A stretch of DNA of 64,000 nucleotides, taken from the NCBI GenBank assembly GCA_043228905.1, contig JBHGNT010000011.1:18352001-18416000 (forward strand). Direction: 5' to 3'. This document shows positions 1 to 10,882 of the stretch, one piece after another (within the stretch, counting starts at the first letter, position 1; each line of letters begins with the position of its first letter). The notes under the pieces are model-generated. The model worked only from the letters and a program-made list of their open reading frames with translations, made no database searches and was not told the DNA's origin. A program made the translations under genes and the position numbers. This stretch comes from Azolla caroliniana (lineage: Eukaryota; Polypodiophyta).

Positions 1-448
1 CAAACTTTAATGATATGGCCTTGGAAGCAAAGAAGAGAGTATAGTGGAGGACAATATGTATTATGCTTTCTAAGAGGAGATTTTCTTCCTAAATTTGATA
101 TTTGAAAATGAATAAAATGATGAATTTTTTAAATTTCTTCATGGCTAGTTGTACATTTGAGAGAGTAAACTGACAAAAAGAAAGGTAACATGTGCTGTGA
201 AACCCAGCTTTCTTCAGTACATTCTCATTCTCTCTGCATACCAGGTTTTAGATCTTTTTCTTAGTTTGTTGTACTTGTTGATAGAATAAATTACATTTGG
301 AAATTTGCAATATTAGAAGAGAAAACTAATTTTTTTGAAATGAGTTGTGGAGGAATGAGATGGATGAGACTTGATTTGAAATGGCCCTCATGATTGCTTA
401 ACTTAATAAAATGTAACCTTTTAATTTCAATGTTTTAAATGCGTATTG
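1..448. other. AT-rich noncoding DNA at window start
   Basis: No coding frame, RNA or repeat could be supported here. It may be intron of the J-domain gene whose visible exons begin at 2643, because the 5' exons of that gene were not found inside the window. Confidence 0.5.
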
Positions 449-705
449 TAATTGTGAGTATGATTCAAACCGTGTTCAAGCGATTAGAAGTTCATAAATT
501 CCTGCAATAGGTGATTCATAAAGAGATAAAAGCCTATTACATTTGCACCACTTCTTTATGAAATCCTAAATTTATAATTGTGAGTATGATTCAAACCGTG
601 TTCAAGTGATTAGAAATCCATAAATTTCTGCAATAGGCGATTGATAAAGAGATAAACGCCTATTACATTTTCACCATTTATTGTCCCCTTAAACCTTCTT
701 AAGAA
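449..705. repeat. Two-copy tandem duplication with hairpin
   Basis: Two diverged direct copies start at about 449 and 575 (period about 126 bp). Each opens with TAATTGTGAGTATGATTCAAA. Inside each is an inverted pair: in the second copy AATAGGCG and CGCCTATT flank a loop of about 17 nt, while in the first copy the pair has decayed to about 6 bp. No coding potential is visible. Confidence 0.75.
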
Positions 706-885
706 ATCCTAGATATGCAGTAAATTACAGCAATTCTAAATTATAGATTTGCTTGATTCTAGGCTTCCACTTGGATTGGTAGAAGTAAACACAGTGTATT
801 TCAACCCACTATGACCTTTATATGTAGCGATTTGCTGAAAAAAGGGCATAACGTGGTGTTATTGTAGGGCCTTACATGTGTGTGT

Positions 886-901
886 GAGAGAGAGCGTTTC
901 A

Positions 902-934
<33 letters not shown>

Positions 935-967
935 CAAGCGTTTCAATATATATATATATATATATAT

Positions 968-998
<31 letters not shown>

Positions 999-1085
999 TA
1001 GATATCTGTGTGTGTGCGTGTGAGCATTTCAATATATATGTGTGTGTGTGTGAATAAATAATAGGTAGATAGATAGAATATAATA
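886..1085. repeat. Compound microsatellite cluster
   Basis: A run of simple repeats: (TG)n/(AG)n near 880, (TA)n and (TG)n at about 903-935, (TA)n at about 947-970, (GATA)n at about 970-995, (TG)n at about 1008-1022 and again at about 1040-1052. Short reading frames across it are low-complexity artefacts. Confidence 0.9.
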
Positions 1086-1189
1086 GAACATATGTTTATT
1101 GTCCATGAGGAGCCCGATTTTGATCTATGGGAGTAAATCACGTATCATCTTGTATATGATTCCTTCGTAAGAAGAGGGGTTACTACTTT

Positions 1190-2320
1190 GTTGTAATAAC
1201 TCTCCCTGTGAAAATAATTCACAGACATATAACACTTCAATTATCATGTCTGTATAGTGAATCATCATACTTCTTGCTAATTACCTTATATGCTGAGCCT
1301 GCAAGAAGTAAGTGATATTCATCCTCCACTAGGTTTTCATTTCATACTTTGCATATCATCATACTTGGGTGATGATGCATGATGCTACCTCAACAAATAA
1401 CTTGTCTGAATGAGTTTGAAGGAGTGTTAAGGCTCTTTGAGAGCCAAGATTTATGGAGGTAGTAAGCTGCAGTTCGACATGTTCTGGCATTTTTATCTTG
1501 TATTGGGCCCAACATTGAGGGTTTATATTTGCAATGTAAAAAAATTTGACATTTTAGCATCTTGCCACTTTATCCTTTGTGCCTCCATTAATCTATCTTT
1601 GATGATCACATACTTCATAGCATCACTTGAGAGCGCAATTAGATCCTTTACTCCCTATCTTTAACCATTTCATAATGTCAAACAACCAGGTAGATGAGAG
1701 GATTTTTTTGTACCTTTCATCCTATGTTCCAAGCCTGTTCTGGCAATCTGTGATCGGGCATATTTGACCTTTGTAATTTACTTGTATACTCTTTGCATGG
1801 GTAGCACCTCTATGTGCTGAGCACCTGTTTCTAATAGCATGACAAGATAGGTTGTTGAGGATTTCACTCCCAATTTTCTACCTACGAACATTTTTTGAAT
1901 TTTCTCTATTTCATTCCACATACTAAGTGAGATACTACCTCTCTACACTTCTACTCCATTTAGCAACACTTGAACCACCATAGCATTGAATAACATCAAT
2001 GTCACTTCCCCTATTCGAGTATCAGTTTGGTTGCATTGCTTTTCACCCAATAACTATTCCAACCCGCTTGAAGTCGAGTCTAATTGGATATATTCCACCT
2101 ATTTGTCAATAGGACATTAATATCAAGATATTTGAAGCTTTGCACCACTTGTTTAGATTCTCCCTTTATGTAAAAGTCAGGTAGTGTCTTGGTTGTATTG
2201 CCATCATTTTTTGTTTTGTCTACGTTAACAGTTAGCCCACTGCTTTCACATAATGTTTCCTATATATCAAGTAAGCATTGTGTATCATCCAAAGGTAAAT
2301 AGATGCATGGATAGATAGAT
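1190..2320 (-). pseudogene. Decayed non-LTR (LINE) reverse transcriptase relic
   Basis: Read on the minus strand, the stretch from about 2320 down to 2080 gives a broken frame containing SSGLTVNVDKTK, then YIKGES and QSFKYLDINV. This is the post-YxDD part of non-LTR reverse transcriptases, where family members typically have a GL-x-(V/I)N-x-x-KTK motif and a KYLGI motif. Further down, near 1920-1790, come WNEIEKIQKMF and LGVKSST, and near 1340-1290 VEDEYHLLLAGSAYK, which resembles the C-terminal zinc-knuckle region (VEDE-x-HFL) of such elements. Many stops and frameshifts interrupt it. It lies antisense to the J-domain gene, possibly in one of its introns. The clade looks RTE-like or related, but that is a guess. 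Confidence 0.7.
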
Positions 2321-2642
2321 AGATCTGTATATATCCACACATACTTTCTTACAATCAATTTAGATGCAACTTTTAATCATTTACACATCAGCTTTTTGGG
2401 GGATAATTGTGCTTCTAGTAATAGAAATTGCACTTGTAGAGATTTACTGATCATGCACAATGCTTGAAAAAGTTCACTTAATACTTATTTGGATAATTCT
2501 AACCTGCCTTTTGAATGAGAAGATCATCATAATATGAGGCCATCCGTTTAGAGAAGATGGTAATTTACCTATTGTTCCCATTGCATCTGTAAACTACAGG
2601 AGAAAGGTTTTGTTGTGACCTTCAAGCAATTCACACATGCAG
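2321..2642. other. Noncoding, likely intron end before J-domain exon
   Basis: AT-rich sequence with a GATA run near 2311-2325. It ends in a pyrimidine-poor but usable acceptor (CACATGCAG) at 2634-2642, immediately before the reading frame becomes J-domain-like. Confidence 0.5.
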
Positions 2643-4214
2643 ATTCTCTCAAATCCAGAAAAGCGAGCAAAGTATGATGCACATCTTGAGGCATGCTCAA
2701 AAACAGGAGGAAAACAAACTCAAACCAGAGAAAAAGGCATAGAGATCAGGCGGAATGTAGGAGTGTCATTTAGAAATGAAGATGAAGATATAGTTGAATG
2801 GCTACGATGGTACAGGAACACGGCCATGAGAATTCTATGTGAGGATCCAATTGGAACTTGCAATGATTTCCATGATGAATTTAAAGCAACTATGCAAGAA
2901 GCATTAAGACGATGCTATTTTGGTCCAGATGTTGGTACCGCTTTAGTTCCGAATTGTTTTGAGGCTGAGGAAAGGGCTGAAGTTACAGACGCAGAAGTTC
3001 TACATTTAGTATCTGGTCACAATCTATTCGGTATTGTAGTGCAGAAGAATGAGAGACCACTCATAAAAAGAACATCGAAACCTATTATGCTTGATCAGTC
3101 CCACTGTAATCGAAGTTGTCAGCCATCTTTAGCAAGGACCAGTAGCACAATATCTCAAAATACAGAGAAAGTGGGTGGAAACCTTGTAGAAAGAGGAATT
3201 TCCGAGTATAATGACCAGAGTGGATTAGTAGAATTGGAGCTATACTTGCATGGGAATTTAGTTGCTAGAGCAACAAGAGAACGCTCTAGGGACATCTTGA
3301 GTCATCATGGCAAAAGAAATGATGAAATTTCAGTTTATTTATGTCTTGATCAATTTGCAGAGAATCAGGGATTCAAATCTAGCAAGACCCACGTGGACTT
3401 GCTTCTTGGAACTATAGTTGGTCTCAACACTACTGAAAGTGGAGGTAAAGGCAAAGTCTACTCTGCTGAGGGTGAACAAACACATATAATCTGGCAATTC
3501 AGGACACCTTGGGTATGGTGACATTGTATGCCATATAAATTTCTCTTTCCATTTTTTATCATATAATTCAATTTAACTTAGAATCTCTTGATTGATTGTG
3601 TGCATATGCCAGGTTAAACACTTGCACTGGTTCAAGATCAATGGTAAACAAATGCTTTGTGAATGTAGGTCTAGTCGTGCACGTTTGCCTCCAAGCAAGT
3701 ATGCTTACACCCTTGATACTGATAAGGCATCTATGGTGCTCATCATCATGTTTTTACTAAACTCTTCATTTAGTAAATTGTATCAGATTTTGGATCTTTC
3801 AAGCCCGGTCTCGAAAGCATAATATTGGAGGCTGGTATATAGAAACTATTTGGCGTAATGCATCAGCTGAAGAAGTAAACTCTACTGATTGGGCAGGCAA
3901 ACACTTGGGTTTGTAAGTTCATTGTTTTCAATTCAAAATTTCGTTGCATATTCATTAGCTGACTGAATGTGTGTATAAAGAAAATTGGCATGGAAGCAAA
4001 CAAATTCTTTATTTAGGGCAAAAAGAGTGATGTCAAATTTTGTTGTGGTTACAGGCTTCACCCTGCAATGTACATATTTGGCACAGCTTACAAGACTCTA
4101 GACACAGAGGTGATGAATAGAGGGAAGAATTCATTGTGGTCTAGAGTTTTTGAAAAACAAACCCTAATTACAGTGGCTTCTAAGGTGTTCAAGTGGTTTA
4201 AAGCTTCCATCTAA
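2643..4214 (+). CDS. J-domain (DnaJ-like) protein, 3' exons, partial
   Basis: The visible model has four exons: 2643-3512, 3613-3698, 3787-3912 and 4055-4214 (TAA at 4212-4214). All introns are GT-AG and the frame is kept at each junction. The first exon opens with ILSNPEKRAKYDAH, the end of a J domain (helix III-IV, NP-x-KR-x-x-YD). The HPD loop and earlier helices are not seen in the window, so the 5' exons are missing or far upstream. After the J domain comes a conserved-looking block (DPIGTCNDF, FEAEERAEV, EVLHLVSGHNLFG). The C-terminal exons encode a Trp-rich region (HWFKINGK, FWIFQARSRKHNIGGWYIETIW, LHPAMYIFGTAY). J proteins stimulate Hsp70 ATPase. The rest looks like a plant-specific J-protein tail, but I cannot name the family. 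The final exon and stop are partly copied in tandem downstream. Confidence 0.75.
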
Positions 4215-4613
4215 ATTGGTGAATGTACCATAAAAAATTTCTTCCCTACTCAGCAGTATCAAATTTCATATCATAACACTATCTTTGCGTGAAGGGTTTA
4301 ATATGATTTGGTGCTTACAGCATTGAATTTGCTCAATTTTTTAATTTGAAACAGTCTTGGCAACTATGTCTATGGTAATAGAATGTGTACAGTGGCTTCT
4401 AAGGTGTTCCAAGTGGTTTAAAGCTTCCATCTAAATTGGTGAATGTACCATAAAATATCTCTTCCCTACTCTCAGCAGTATCAAATTTCATATCATAACA
4501 CTATCTTTGCGTGAAGGGGTTAATATGATTTGGTGCTTACAGCATTGAATTTGCTCAATTTTTTAATTTGAAACAGTCTTGGCAACTATGTCTATGGTAA
4601 TAGAATGTGTACA
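4169..4613 (+). repeat. Tandem duplication of last exon end and 3' flank
   Basis: Two nearly identical units of about 220 bp start at about 4169 and 4389. Unit 1 includes the last 40-odd coding bases and the TAA stop of the J-domain gene plus the 3' flank. Unit 2 repeats the same bases with one extra C (GTTCCAAG for GTTCAAG near 4410) that would shift the frame. Divergence between copies is only a few percent, so the event looks recent. Confidence 0.9.
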
Positions 4614-4638
4614 GTTGTGTAATAACCATTGTAAAAAA

Positions 4639-5015
4639 TGCAGAGATCTTAGACTAACTCTCACACAGCAAGATCACTTAGAAGACTAAAGGATAAATCA
4701 CTAGATTAGGAAAAACGAGCTATGATTACAAAGATGTAGAATGATTTATATAACCAGTATCTACAAGTAGGTGAAAACCCAATGGTCACTTGATTAGGTT
4801 CACACTATTATAACTATGTTCACACCAGATGGCTCCTTGAATTTGCATTGTGGTAGTTGGTCTTCTACTCTCCACTTCTATACTCATATACACAATCCCC
4901 TAGAACTTCCGAGGGGCATTGGGTTTGGCAACGGTGAAGTAGTATTGTCTCTACCGTAGACTGAAGTACCGAAGCACATTGCATTACTTCATTCACACAC
5001 CGCCATTGTGGAGAT
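4639..5015 (-). mobile_element. Possible solo LTR (weak)
   Basis: On the minus strand this stretch has LTR-like order: a GC-richer start, a TATA-like TTATATAAAT motif about 100 bp before the end, then a short leader. It can be bounded as TG..CA (plus-strand TGCAGAG at 4639). I found no primer site, no partner LTR and no clear target-site duplication, so this could simply be intergenic DNA. Confidence 0.2.
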
Positions 5016-7684
5016 AAAAGAAAATAGGCCACTCATGACAAACATATGAAAGGTTAGTTCCATTATATGTGAAATCCCCATATGTGATCACATGCCCATA
5101 TACATGTTATTGGATCGTTGCCCCATAATTTTCTTGGATATGATGAGGAACCAAGTAAAATATGTACTCAACATAGATGAGATCATACACTAAGAAGCAA
5201 GCAAAGATATTATAAAAATTATGAATGTTGGTGTATACATTCTCACATGTTTGCAACATATATGCTCTTTATCTCCATATATGTGGATCAACTGAGAGAG
5301 ACAAAGATATGAATGCAAAAACCAAGACATTATCAAGAAGAGAGGACACGGAGACAATTATGTGAATAGAGAAATGTTTGGGTTCTATAACTAAAACCTA
5401 AGGCTAGGTGTTGAAGCCCTTTATTGATTGATGACTTTTGTGTGTGATTCATTTTCGGAACATGTATTAATTTTGTGGATGGTGGATGTGTGGATTCCAT
5501 GTGGATTTGTTTTATTTTAATACAAATTCGTCTAATCTAGACAAAATCAAGCAAGTATAATTTGGTTTTATGTCCTTTTGTTACATGCATTGAATTTAGA
5601 ATGGCTTGATGCCAACAACTCACGAATAAGAATGTTATGAAAATTGTAATATTGTATTTTTTACATTTCAGATAATTATGGTATAGTTTAGGGAATACCA
5701 TGATTTCAAATACTTTGTGGCTCTAGCCTTTATTATCACGCATTCATCGACACACGATCTAAAGCAATTTGCAATATTGATGAGTTGTCTCTGGATCAAG
5801 ACTTCAAATTTGAAACGCAAGCGAAAGTCACCCATGAAACTTTTGCAATAAAGCATGGATCGTCAAGGTTTGACATGAAGCTTTGTCTTCAATCATGAGG
5901 TTTAAATTTTTAATATGATTTCTTTTGTCTTTAGTTTTCGCAACCGCGAGCATTACCTTCAAAAAAGCTTGGGGTGTCATTCCAAACTCAAAGGGAGTTT
6001 TACAAACTTTTGTGTAACTTCCTAGAAATACAATTCAAATAGCATAATTTTTTCCCGTGCACTTGTTTCCAACCATGATAGGGATCTAAATAAATCCAAA
6101 AGACACATTATTAATTTATGAATTTAACCATTAACGAAAGCCTCTCCCTAGAATAAAAAAATATTATTTTAAGAGTAAAAAACTAGAACGCTCCAATTAA
6201 GCAAGGAAACATTAAATCCGCTCCTATATGGCGTGCTTCACTTGCAAATTCAAGATAGATACAATGATGAGATAATAATGAAAAAGTGTGCAAGAAAAGA
6301 ATATCTATGGGGGTACAAATTCGGAGTCTAAGATAGATGGTAAATTGAGAGTCAGTATCCTTATGGTATCCAGATAAAGAACAAGTATGAGAGAGATAGT
6401 CATTTTCGAGAATATACACGTGGTTGATTGAAGAAACATGGTGGAAGAAGAGTGGGCAATGAAAAGTGGAAAACAATTCTACCACATCAATTTAAAAAGT
6501 GGCATGTTGGCGTCCCTTTAGAAAAGCAATAATTGGCAAAAGAGTTCCTTTAAATCTTAGATAGAGGCCGAACTTTGAAAGCCACAACATAGATCCAACG
6601 TTGAGGAAGAGGAAAAAGGAGATCTTGGGGAATGTAGCAAATAATAAAACTGTGCTCAGCAAAAAGAAAGACGAGAACCTCAAGTTGTTGTAATTTGTGA
6701 TGGCCATTGGCAATGCTCTAAAAACCTAACCACATTGGAAGGTCGTGATTCTTGAGCGGGTTTCATTCGTTGAATTTAGATTGCTTTTATTCTCAACCAT
6801 GTAGAGGTATCGATACGAGTTGATATTCGATTTTAGATTGCTTTTATAATAGTGGCCATTGACCGAAACAACAAAAGCTATTAAAATGGATGTCCTCATA
6901 ATCACTATAAATCTCATTAAACATATTTTAAAGGTTTGCCTATAAAATCGAGGTTTTCTTTTATGCGTGGAAAGGAAAGTTAGGTCGATTCATAAAGAAA
7001 ACTTTCTTGGAGACCCTGCCGATGTTAGCAACTTAGCAAGTTGAGAATGCAGAGCCATGTGCATGTGGGAATGACACCATAGAGGCTAAAAATAAAGGCT
7101 ACGCTCGCTCTGTTGCCATCCATCCAGTTTCAACGTTTCATAAAACAAAAAAGATGTTGACATCAACATTGCTATTACTAATAATAATATGTACATGATA
7201 ATGTTAGGACAAGAATTACATAATTACTGTAACAAAAGGCAACTAGTCACCCAAGTATAATAATAATAATAGTAACAAGAACTGTAGATAATCCCAATTG
7301 CTCGAAAAGGGGAGGGTTCAATATTTAATTAAAGCAGTTTAGTAGGGATACTAATTAACTAATCAAGAGGGACAATTTGTCGAGTGACATGCAAGTAGTT
7401 AAGTAATCGACAATAATGATTAACGTTTTCTATCAAGATACCAAATGAAAACGAAGGATTGGGATGACATTGTGGGATCAGATCAAAATTGTACCATCAT
7501 TGTATACGGCAGGCAACACGATTACATGTGCACCTACTGTAACAACATGCACTGCGGCAATATATACAACGCGGACGACAACGGCGAGGTCACAAAAGTG
7601 CAATCACTTAGTCAGTTCGTCCATTTGTCGACCACAGAGGAGGAAGGAGCGGGTAAAATAGGCTTTTAAGAGGCACAGAGGACA
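5016..7684. other. Intergenic, no supported feature
   Basis: AT-rich DNA. Reading frames of up to about 100 codons near 5668-5856, 6183-6917 and 7445-7669 show no domain, no splice context and no family resemblance, so I do not call genes. Small TAA/TAATAA runs lie near 7170-7275. Confidence 0.5.
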
Positions 7685-7921
7685 CGCGCATGCGTGCACA
7701 GACATAGACACAGACACAGACAGGCAGAGAGATAGAGGTAGAGGGTAATTAGAGGCTAAACAGGAGGGAGAGAGAGTCTCTAAGAAGAACTAAGATTTGA
7801 TGAGGTAGGAAAGAAGGAAGGAAGGAAGGCCTATTTATATAATTAAAGGAAACTTTAGCCATTTTCCACTCAAATCCCAAACAGAGACATAGACAGAGAC
7901 AGAGAGAGAGAGAGAGAGAGA

Positions 7922-7956
<35 letters not shown>

Positions 7957-8308
7957 GCAGTCTTTTTCCATTTCAGAAAGACGCCTCCTTAGCCGGAGCT
8001 TCAGGTTCGCTTTCAGTCTCTCTCTCTCTCTCTGTCTCACTCTTTTTGGCTTTCTCTCTGTCATCATCACTTTCTTTGCTATTACTTTCATGTGTCCTTC
8101 CCCTGATCTTACTTTTGAAAGATCCCTATTTCTGTTTCTGGGCCTCTTTCCTTTTTTTGCAGAGATCTCTAAAAACTGATGAGATTCTTCTTCTTCTTCT
8201 TCTTTTGCTTCTCATTTTTCCCTTTGTTTGTATCTGTGGCAATTCGGAAGAAGAAAGAAAAGTAAGCTCCTGTTCTCATATTAACCCCTTTATATTTAAA
8301 ATTAGACC
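7685..8308 (+). promoter_or_regulatory. Probable 5' leader/promoter with GA, CA and CT tracts
   Basis: This lies directly upstream of the MOCOS-like gene. It contains (GA)n at about 7899-7922 running into (CA)n at 7923-7953, (GGAA)n near 7812-7828, a CT tract at about 8017-8040 and CTT runs near 8185-8203. TATTTATATAATTA at about 7831 could be a TATA element. CT-rich leaders are common just upstream of plant start codons. The exact transcription start cannot be fixed from sequence. Confidence 0.45.
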
Positions 8309-10882
8309 ATGCCTTCTCTTCATACTCTGTTGCAAAAGGCCCAAGCGGCAGAGATAGCAAACAACAAAGGCAAAAAGAAGAGGAAAGAAGAAACCTTAAA
8401 TGAAGAAGAGGAAGAAGAAGAAGAAGGAGAAGAAGAAGAAACCTTAAATGAAGAATTAGAGGAAACCCTAAGTGAAGGAGAAACAATCCTCGCTGTTGAA
8501 GAAATAACCCTAGATGAAGAAAATGTACGGAAGAAGAAGCCAATAGATGTAGATGTTGTGAAGAACAGCCATCGTGAATATAGGAACAAGTCCTCAGTTT
8601 CCACATCAACGAATTCTTCTTGTTATTCAAGTCGAATATTTAAACAAGGCACGATTCACAATGCCCGTCAAGAGTTTCATAGAGCCATGGCTATAACGGA
8701 AGGAAAGCTAAAAGTTTACACCAATCATGAAAGCTTACCAAACTATGAGACCTCATTACTTCAATTCCATGAAATGTGCCCGAGATTCTCGGAGACCATA
8801 TCTATGGATACACTTCGATCCACGGAATATTCCCATCTACAAGAATCTGGCCGAATTTGCCTCGATTATTGTGGTTTCGGACTCTTCTCTTATAAGCAAC
8901 AAATACAAGAATGGGAATCTTCATCATTCAGCCTCTCAAGAATCACACCGAACCTTTGTGCACATGCCCTCTATGGCAATGCTCAAGCAGGTGCCTTAGA
9001 GAGGGGAATCTATCGGAGAATCATGAGCTATCTCAAGATCAATGAAGATGAGTACAGAATGGTGTTCACCGCAAGTAGAGGGGCTTCTTTTAAGCTTCTA
9101 GCTGATGCTTATCCTTTTCAAAAATGCAACCGGTTAGTTACTATGTACGATTACGAGAGTGAGTCTGTTGGAATGATGGTTCAGCAAGCCAAGGAGAAAG
9201 GTGTGAAAGCGTCCAATGCAACTTTCAAATGGCCATCTCTCCATGTGGATTCAACCAAGCTCAAAAACACTCTCCGTGAGAGAGGAAGCCGATGTAGAGG
9301 CTCTGCAAAAGGTCTCTTTGTTTTTCCAGGGCAATCTCGGTTATCGGGAGTAAAGTATTCTTATCAATGGATGTCATTAGCTCAGAAAAACAAATGGCAT
9401 GTGCTTCTTGATGCCTCAGCTATAGGCCCGAAAGACATGGACTCTCTAGCGCTTTCTTTGTTTAGTCCAGATTTCATCATTGCATCATTCTATAAGGTCT
9501 TTGCTACTGATCCATCAGGATTTGGGTGCCTTTTTATAAAAAATACTGCCATTCCAATCATACAAGATGCATCTGGTACACTTGCATTATCGGGAATTGT
9601 TAGGCTTGTTCCAGCTCTGAATCAATGGTCTGGTAGCCTATCATCTGATGATGAAAATGATGAAGGAAATGAATTCGAAGAAGCGGAAGATATGATTGTT
9701 CTCAGGGAAAATATTGATATTGTTAATGAAGTAGCTTCATTTTCAGGTCCAATGGTAGGTTCTAAAAACCACTCTTCATATAGGTTACCTCGGATTGAAA
9801 GGGTTACAGAAGAAAATGACGATGATGATGGTGACGATGAAAGCTTTGGGTTTGGTTCAGGTGGGGAAGAAATAACCGGCCGGGCATCCATATCTGAAGA
9901 ACCTTTTAGTGGGCCTATTAGTGAGTCCTTTAGTGGGCTGATCAGCAATCATGTTTATGATGGTGGCACTAATCATCATCCTGCTGGCTCATTCACACTT
10001 GATTCACATGGTATCAGCAAGTCTGCAAATGTAGGAACTGCACATATTGAACGTGTGAATGATCCTGAAGGCAAAGAGGAGCTTGAATCTAGGAAAAAGT
10101 TGAATCTGAGCCAGAGTGCAATTCGTCGGGAAACCGAAGGGGATTTCCGGCTTTTAGGCCGTCGGAATGGAGAGGGTCTTATTGGTCCCAGTTTATCTCC
10201 GATCCTACAAGGGTCTGAGGATATGGAATATGGAGGGAGAACGTCCTTTATGAGTGCTGAGAATTCGATAGGGTTAGATTATGACGATGAGGATGGAGAA
10301 AGGGACGAAGATGAGGAGCCAAATGTGATTTGTCGAAGCCTTGACCATGCCGATATGCTAGGATTAAACAAGGCTACTCTGCGACTTCGCTATCTGATTA
10401 ATTGGTCTGTGAGGTCTTTGCTCCAGCTCCATCACCCTGGACCCCGCGACAATCTTGCACTTGTCCATCTTTATGGACCCCATGTGAGGTTTGAAAGGGG
10501 TGCATCTATTGCTTTCAATCTATATGATTGTCATGGTAAATTGCTTCATCCTGAGCTAGTGCAAAAGCTCGCCGACAAGAATAATATATCTTTGAGCATA
10601 GGTTTCCTTCGGAATATGAAGTTTGGGGATCTGAAGGCTGCAGAGATCCAAGATTTGTTGGTTAGTGAAAAGAATGTAAATTCAGCGAGTAAGAGGGGAA
10701 AACAAGGTAAAAAGGTGTTGAGAATTGAAGTGCTAACTGCTGCTTTGAGTATCTTATCACATTTCGAAGATGTATATCGGCTATGGATGTTTGTGGCTAG
10801 GTTCCTAGATGCAGATTTTGTGTCCAAGGAACTTGGTAGTCATCGGCTTCTCTGTGAAGAGGATGTTCTTACGGAAGTGTAG
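8309..10882 (+). CDS. MOCOS-like PLP-dependent transferase-fold protein
   Basis: A single uninterrupted 857-codon frame, so the gene appears intronless; plant homologues annotated molybdenum cofactor sulfurase-like are, to my knowledge, also often intronless. Residues 1-80 are Lys/Glu-rich with a long acidic tract. The fold-type I aminotransferase/NifS-like domain runs from about residue 110 to 430: ICLDYCGFGLFSY, FTASRGASFKLLADAYPF, MYDYESESV, FVFPGQSRLSGVKYSYQW, WHVLLDASAIGPKDMD, and SFYKVFATDPSGFGCLF with Lys396 at the expected PLP Schiff-base position. An acidic, Gly/Ser-rich linker (about 440-670) is followed by a conserved C-terminal block (SLDHADMLGLNK, LVHLYGP, RGASIAFNLYDCHG, NNISLSIGFL). 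No MOSC domain is present, so it is not a full molybdenum cofactor sulfurase like ABA3; its substrate is unknown. The ATG at 8309 follows the CT-rich leader and is the first in frame. Confidence 0.88.
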   Translation: MPSLHTLLQKAQAAEIANNKGKKKRKEETLNEEEEEEEEGEEEETLNEELEETLSEGETILAVEEITLDEENVRKKKPIDVDVVKNSHREYRNKSSVSTSTNSSCYSSRIFKQGTIHNARQEFHRAMAITEGKLKVYTNHESLPNYETSLLQFHEMCPRFSETISMDTLRSTEYSHLQESGRICLDYCGFGLFSYKQQIQEWESSSFSLSRITPNLCAHALYGNAQAGALERGIYRRIMSYLKINEDEYRMVFTASRGASFKLLADAYPFQKCNRLVTMYDYESESVGMMVQQAKEKGVKASNATFKWPSLHVDSTKLKNTLRERGSRCRGSAKGLFVFPGQSRLSGVKYSYQWMSLAQKNKWHVLLDASAIGPKDMDSLALSLFSPDFIIASFYKVFATDPSGFGCLFIKNTAIPIIQDASGTLALSGIVRLVPALNQWSGSLSSDDENDEGNEFEEAEDMIVLRENIDIVNEVASFSGPMVGSKNHSSYRLPRIERVTEENDDDDGDDESFGFGSGGEEITGRASISEEPFSGPISESFSGLISNHVYDGGTNHHPAGSFTLDSHGISKSANVGTAHIERVNDPEGKEELESRKKLNLSQSAIRRETEGDFRLLGRRNGEGLIGPSLSPILQGSEDMEYGGRTSFMSAENSIGLDYDDEDGERDEDEEPNVICRSLDHADMLGLNKATLRLRYLINWSVRSLLQLHHPGPRDNLALVHLYGPHVRFERGASIAFNLYDCHGKLLHPELVQKLADKNNISLSIGFLRNMKFGDLKAAEIQDLLVSEKNVNSASKRGKQGKKVLRIEVLTAALSILSHFEDVYRLWMFVARFLDADFVSKELGSHRLLCEEDVLTEV

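Noticed and set aside
7445-7669. 74-codon frame just upstream of the MOCOS-like leader
   Set aside because: It might be an upstream ORF, but it has no family match and there is no evidence that it is transcribed.
8169-8630. 153-codon minus-strand frame rich in Leu
   Set aside because: It is the antisense shadow of the Glu/Lys tract and CT-rich leader of the MOCOS-like gene.
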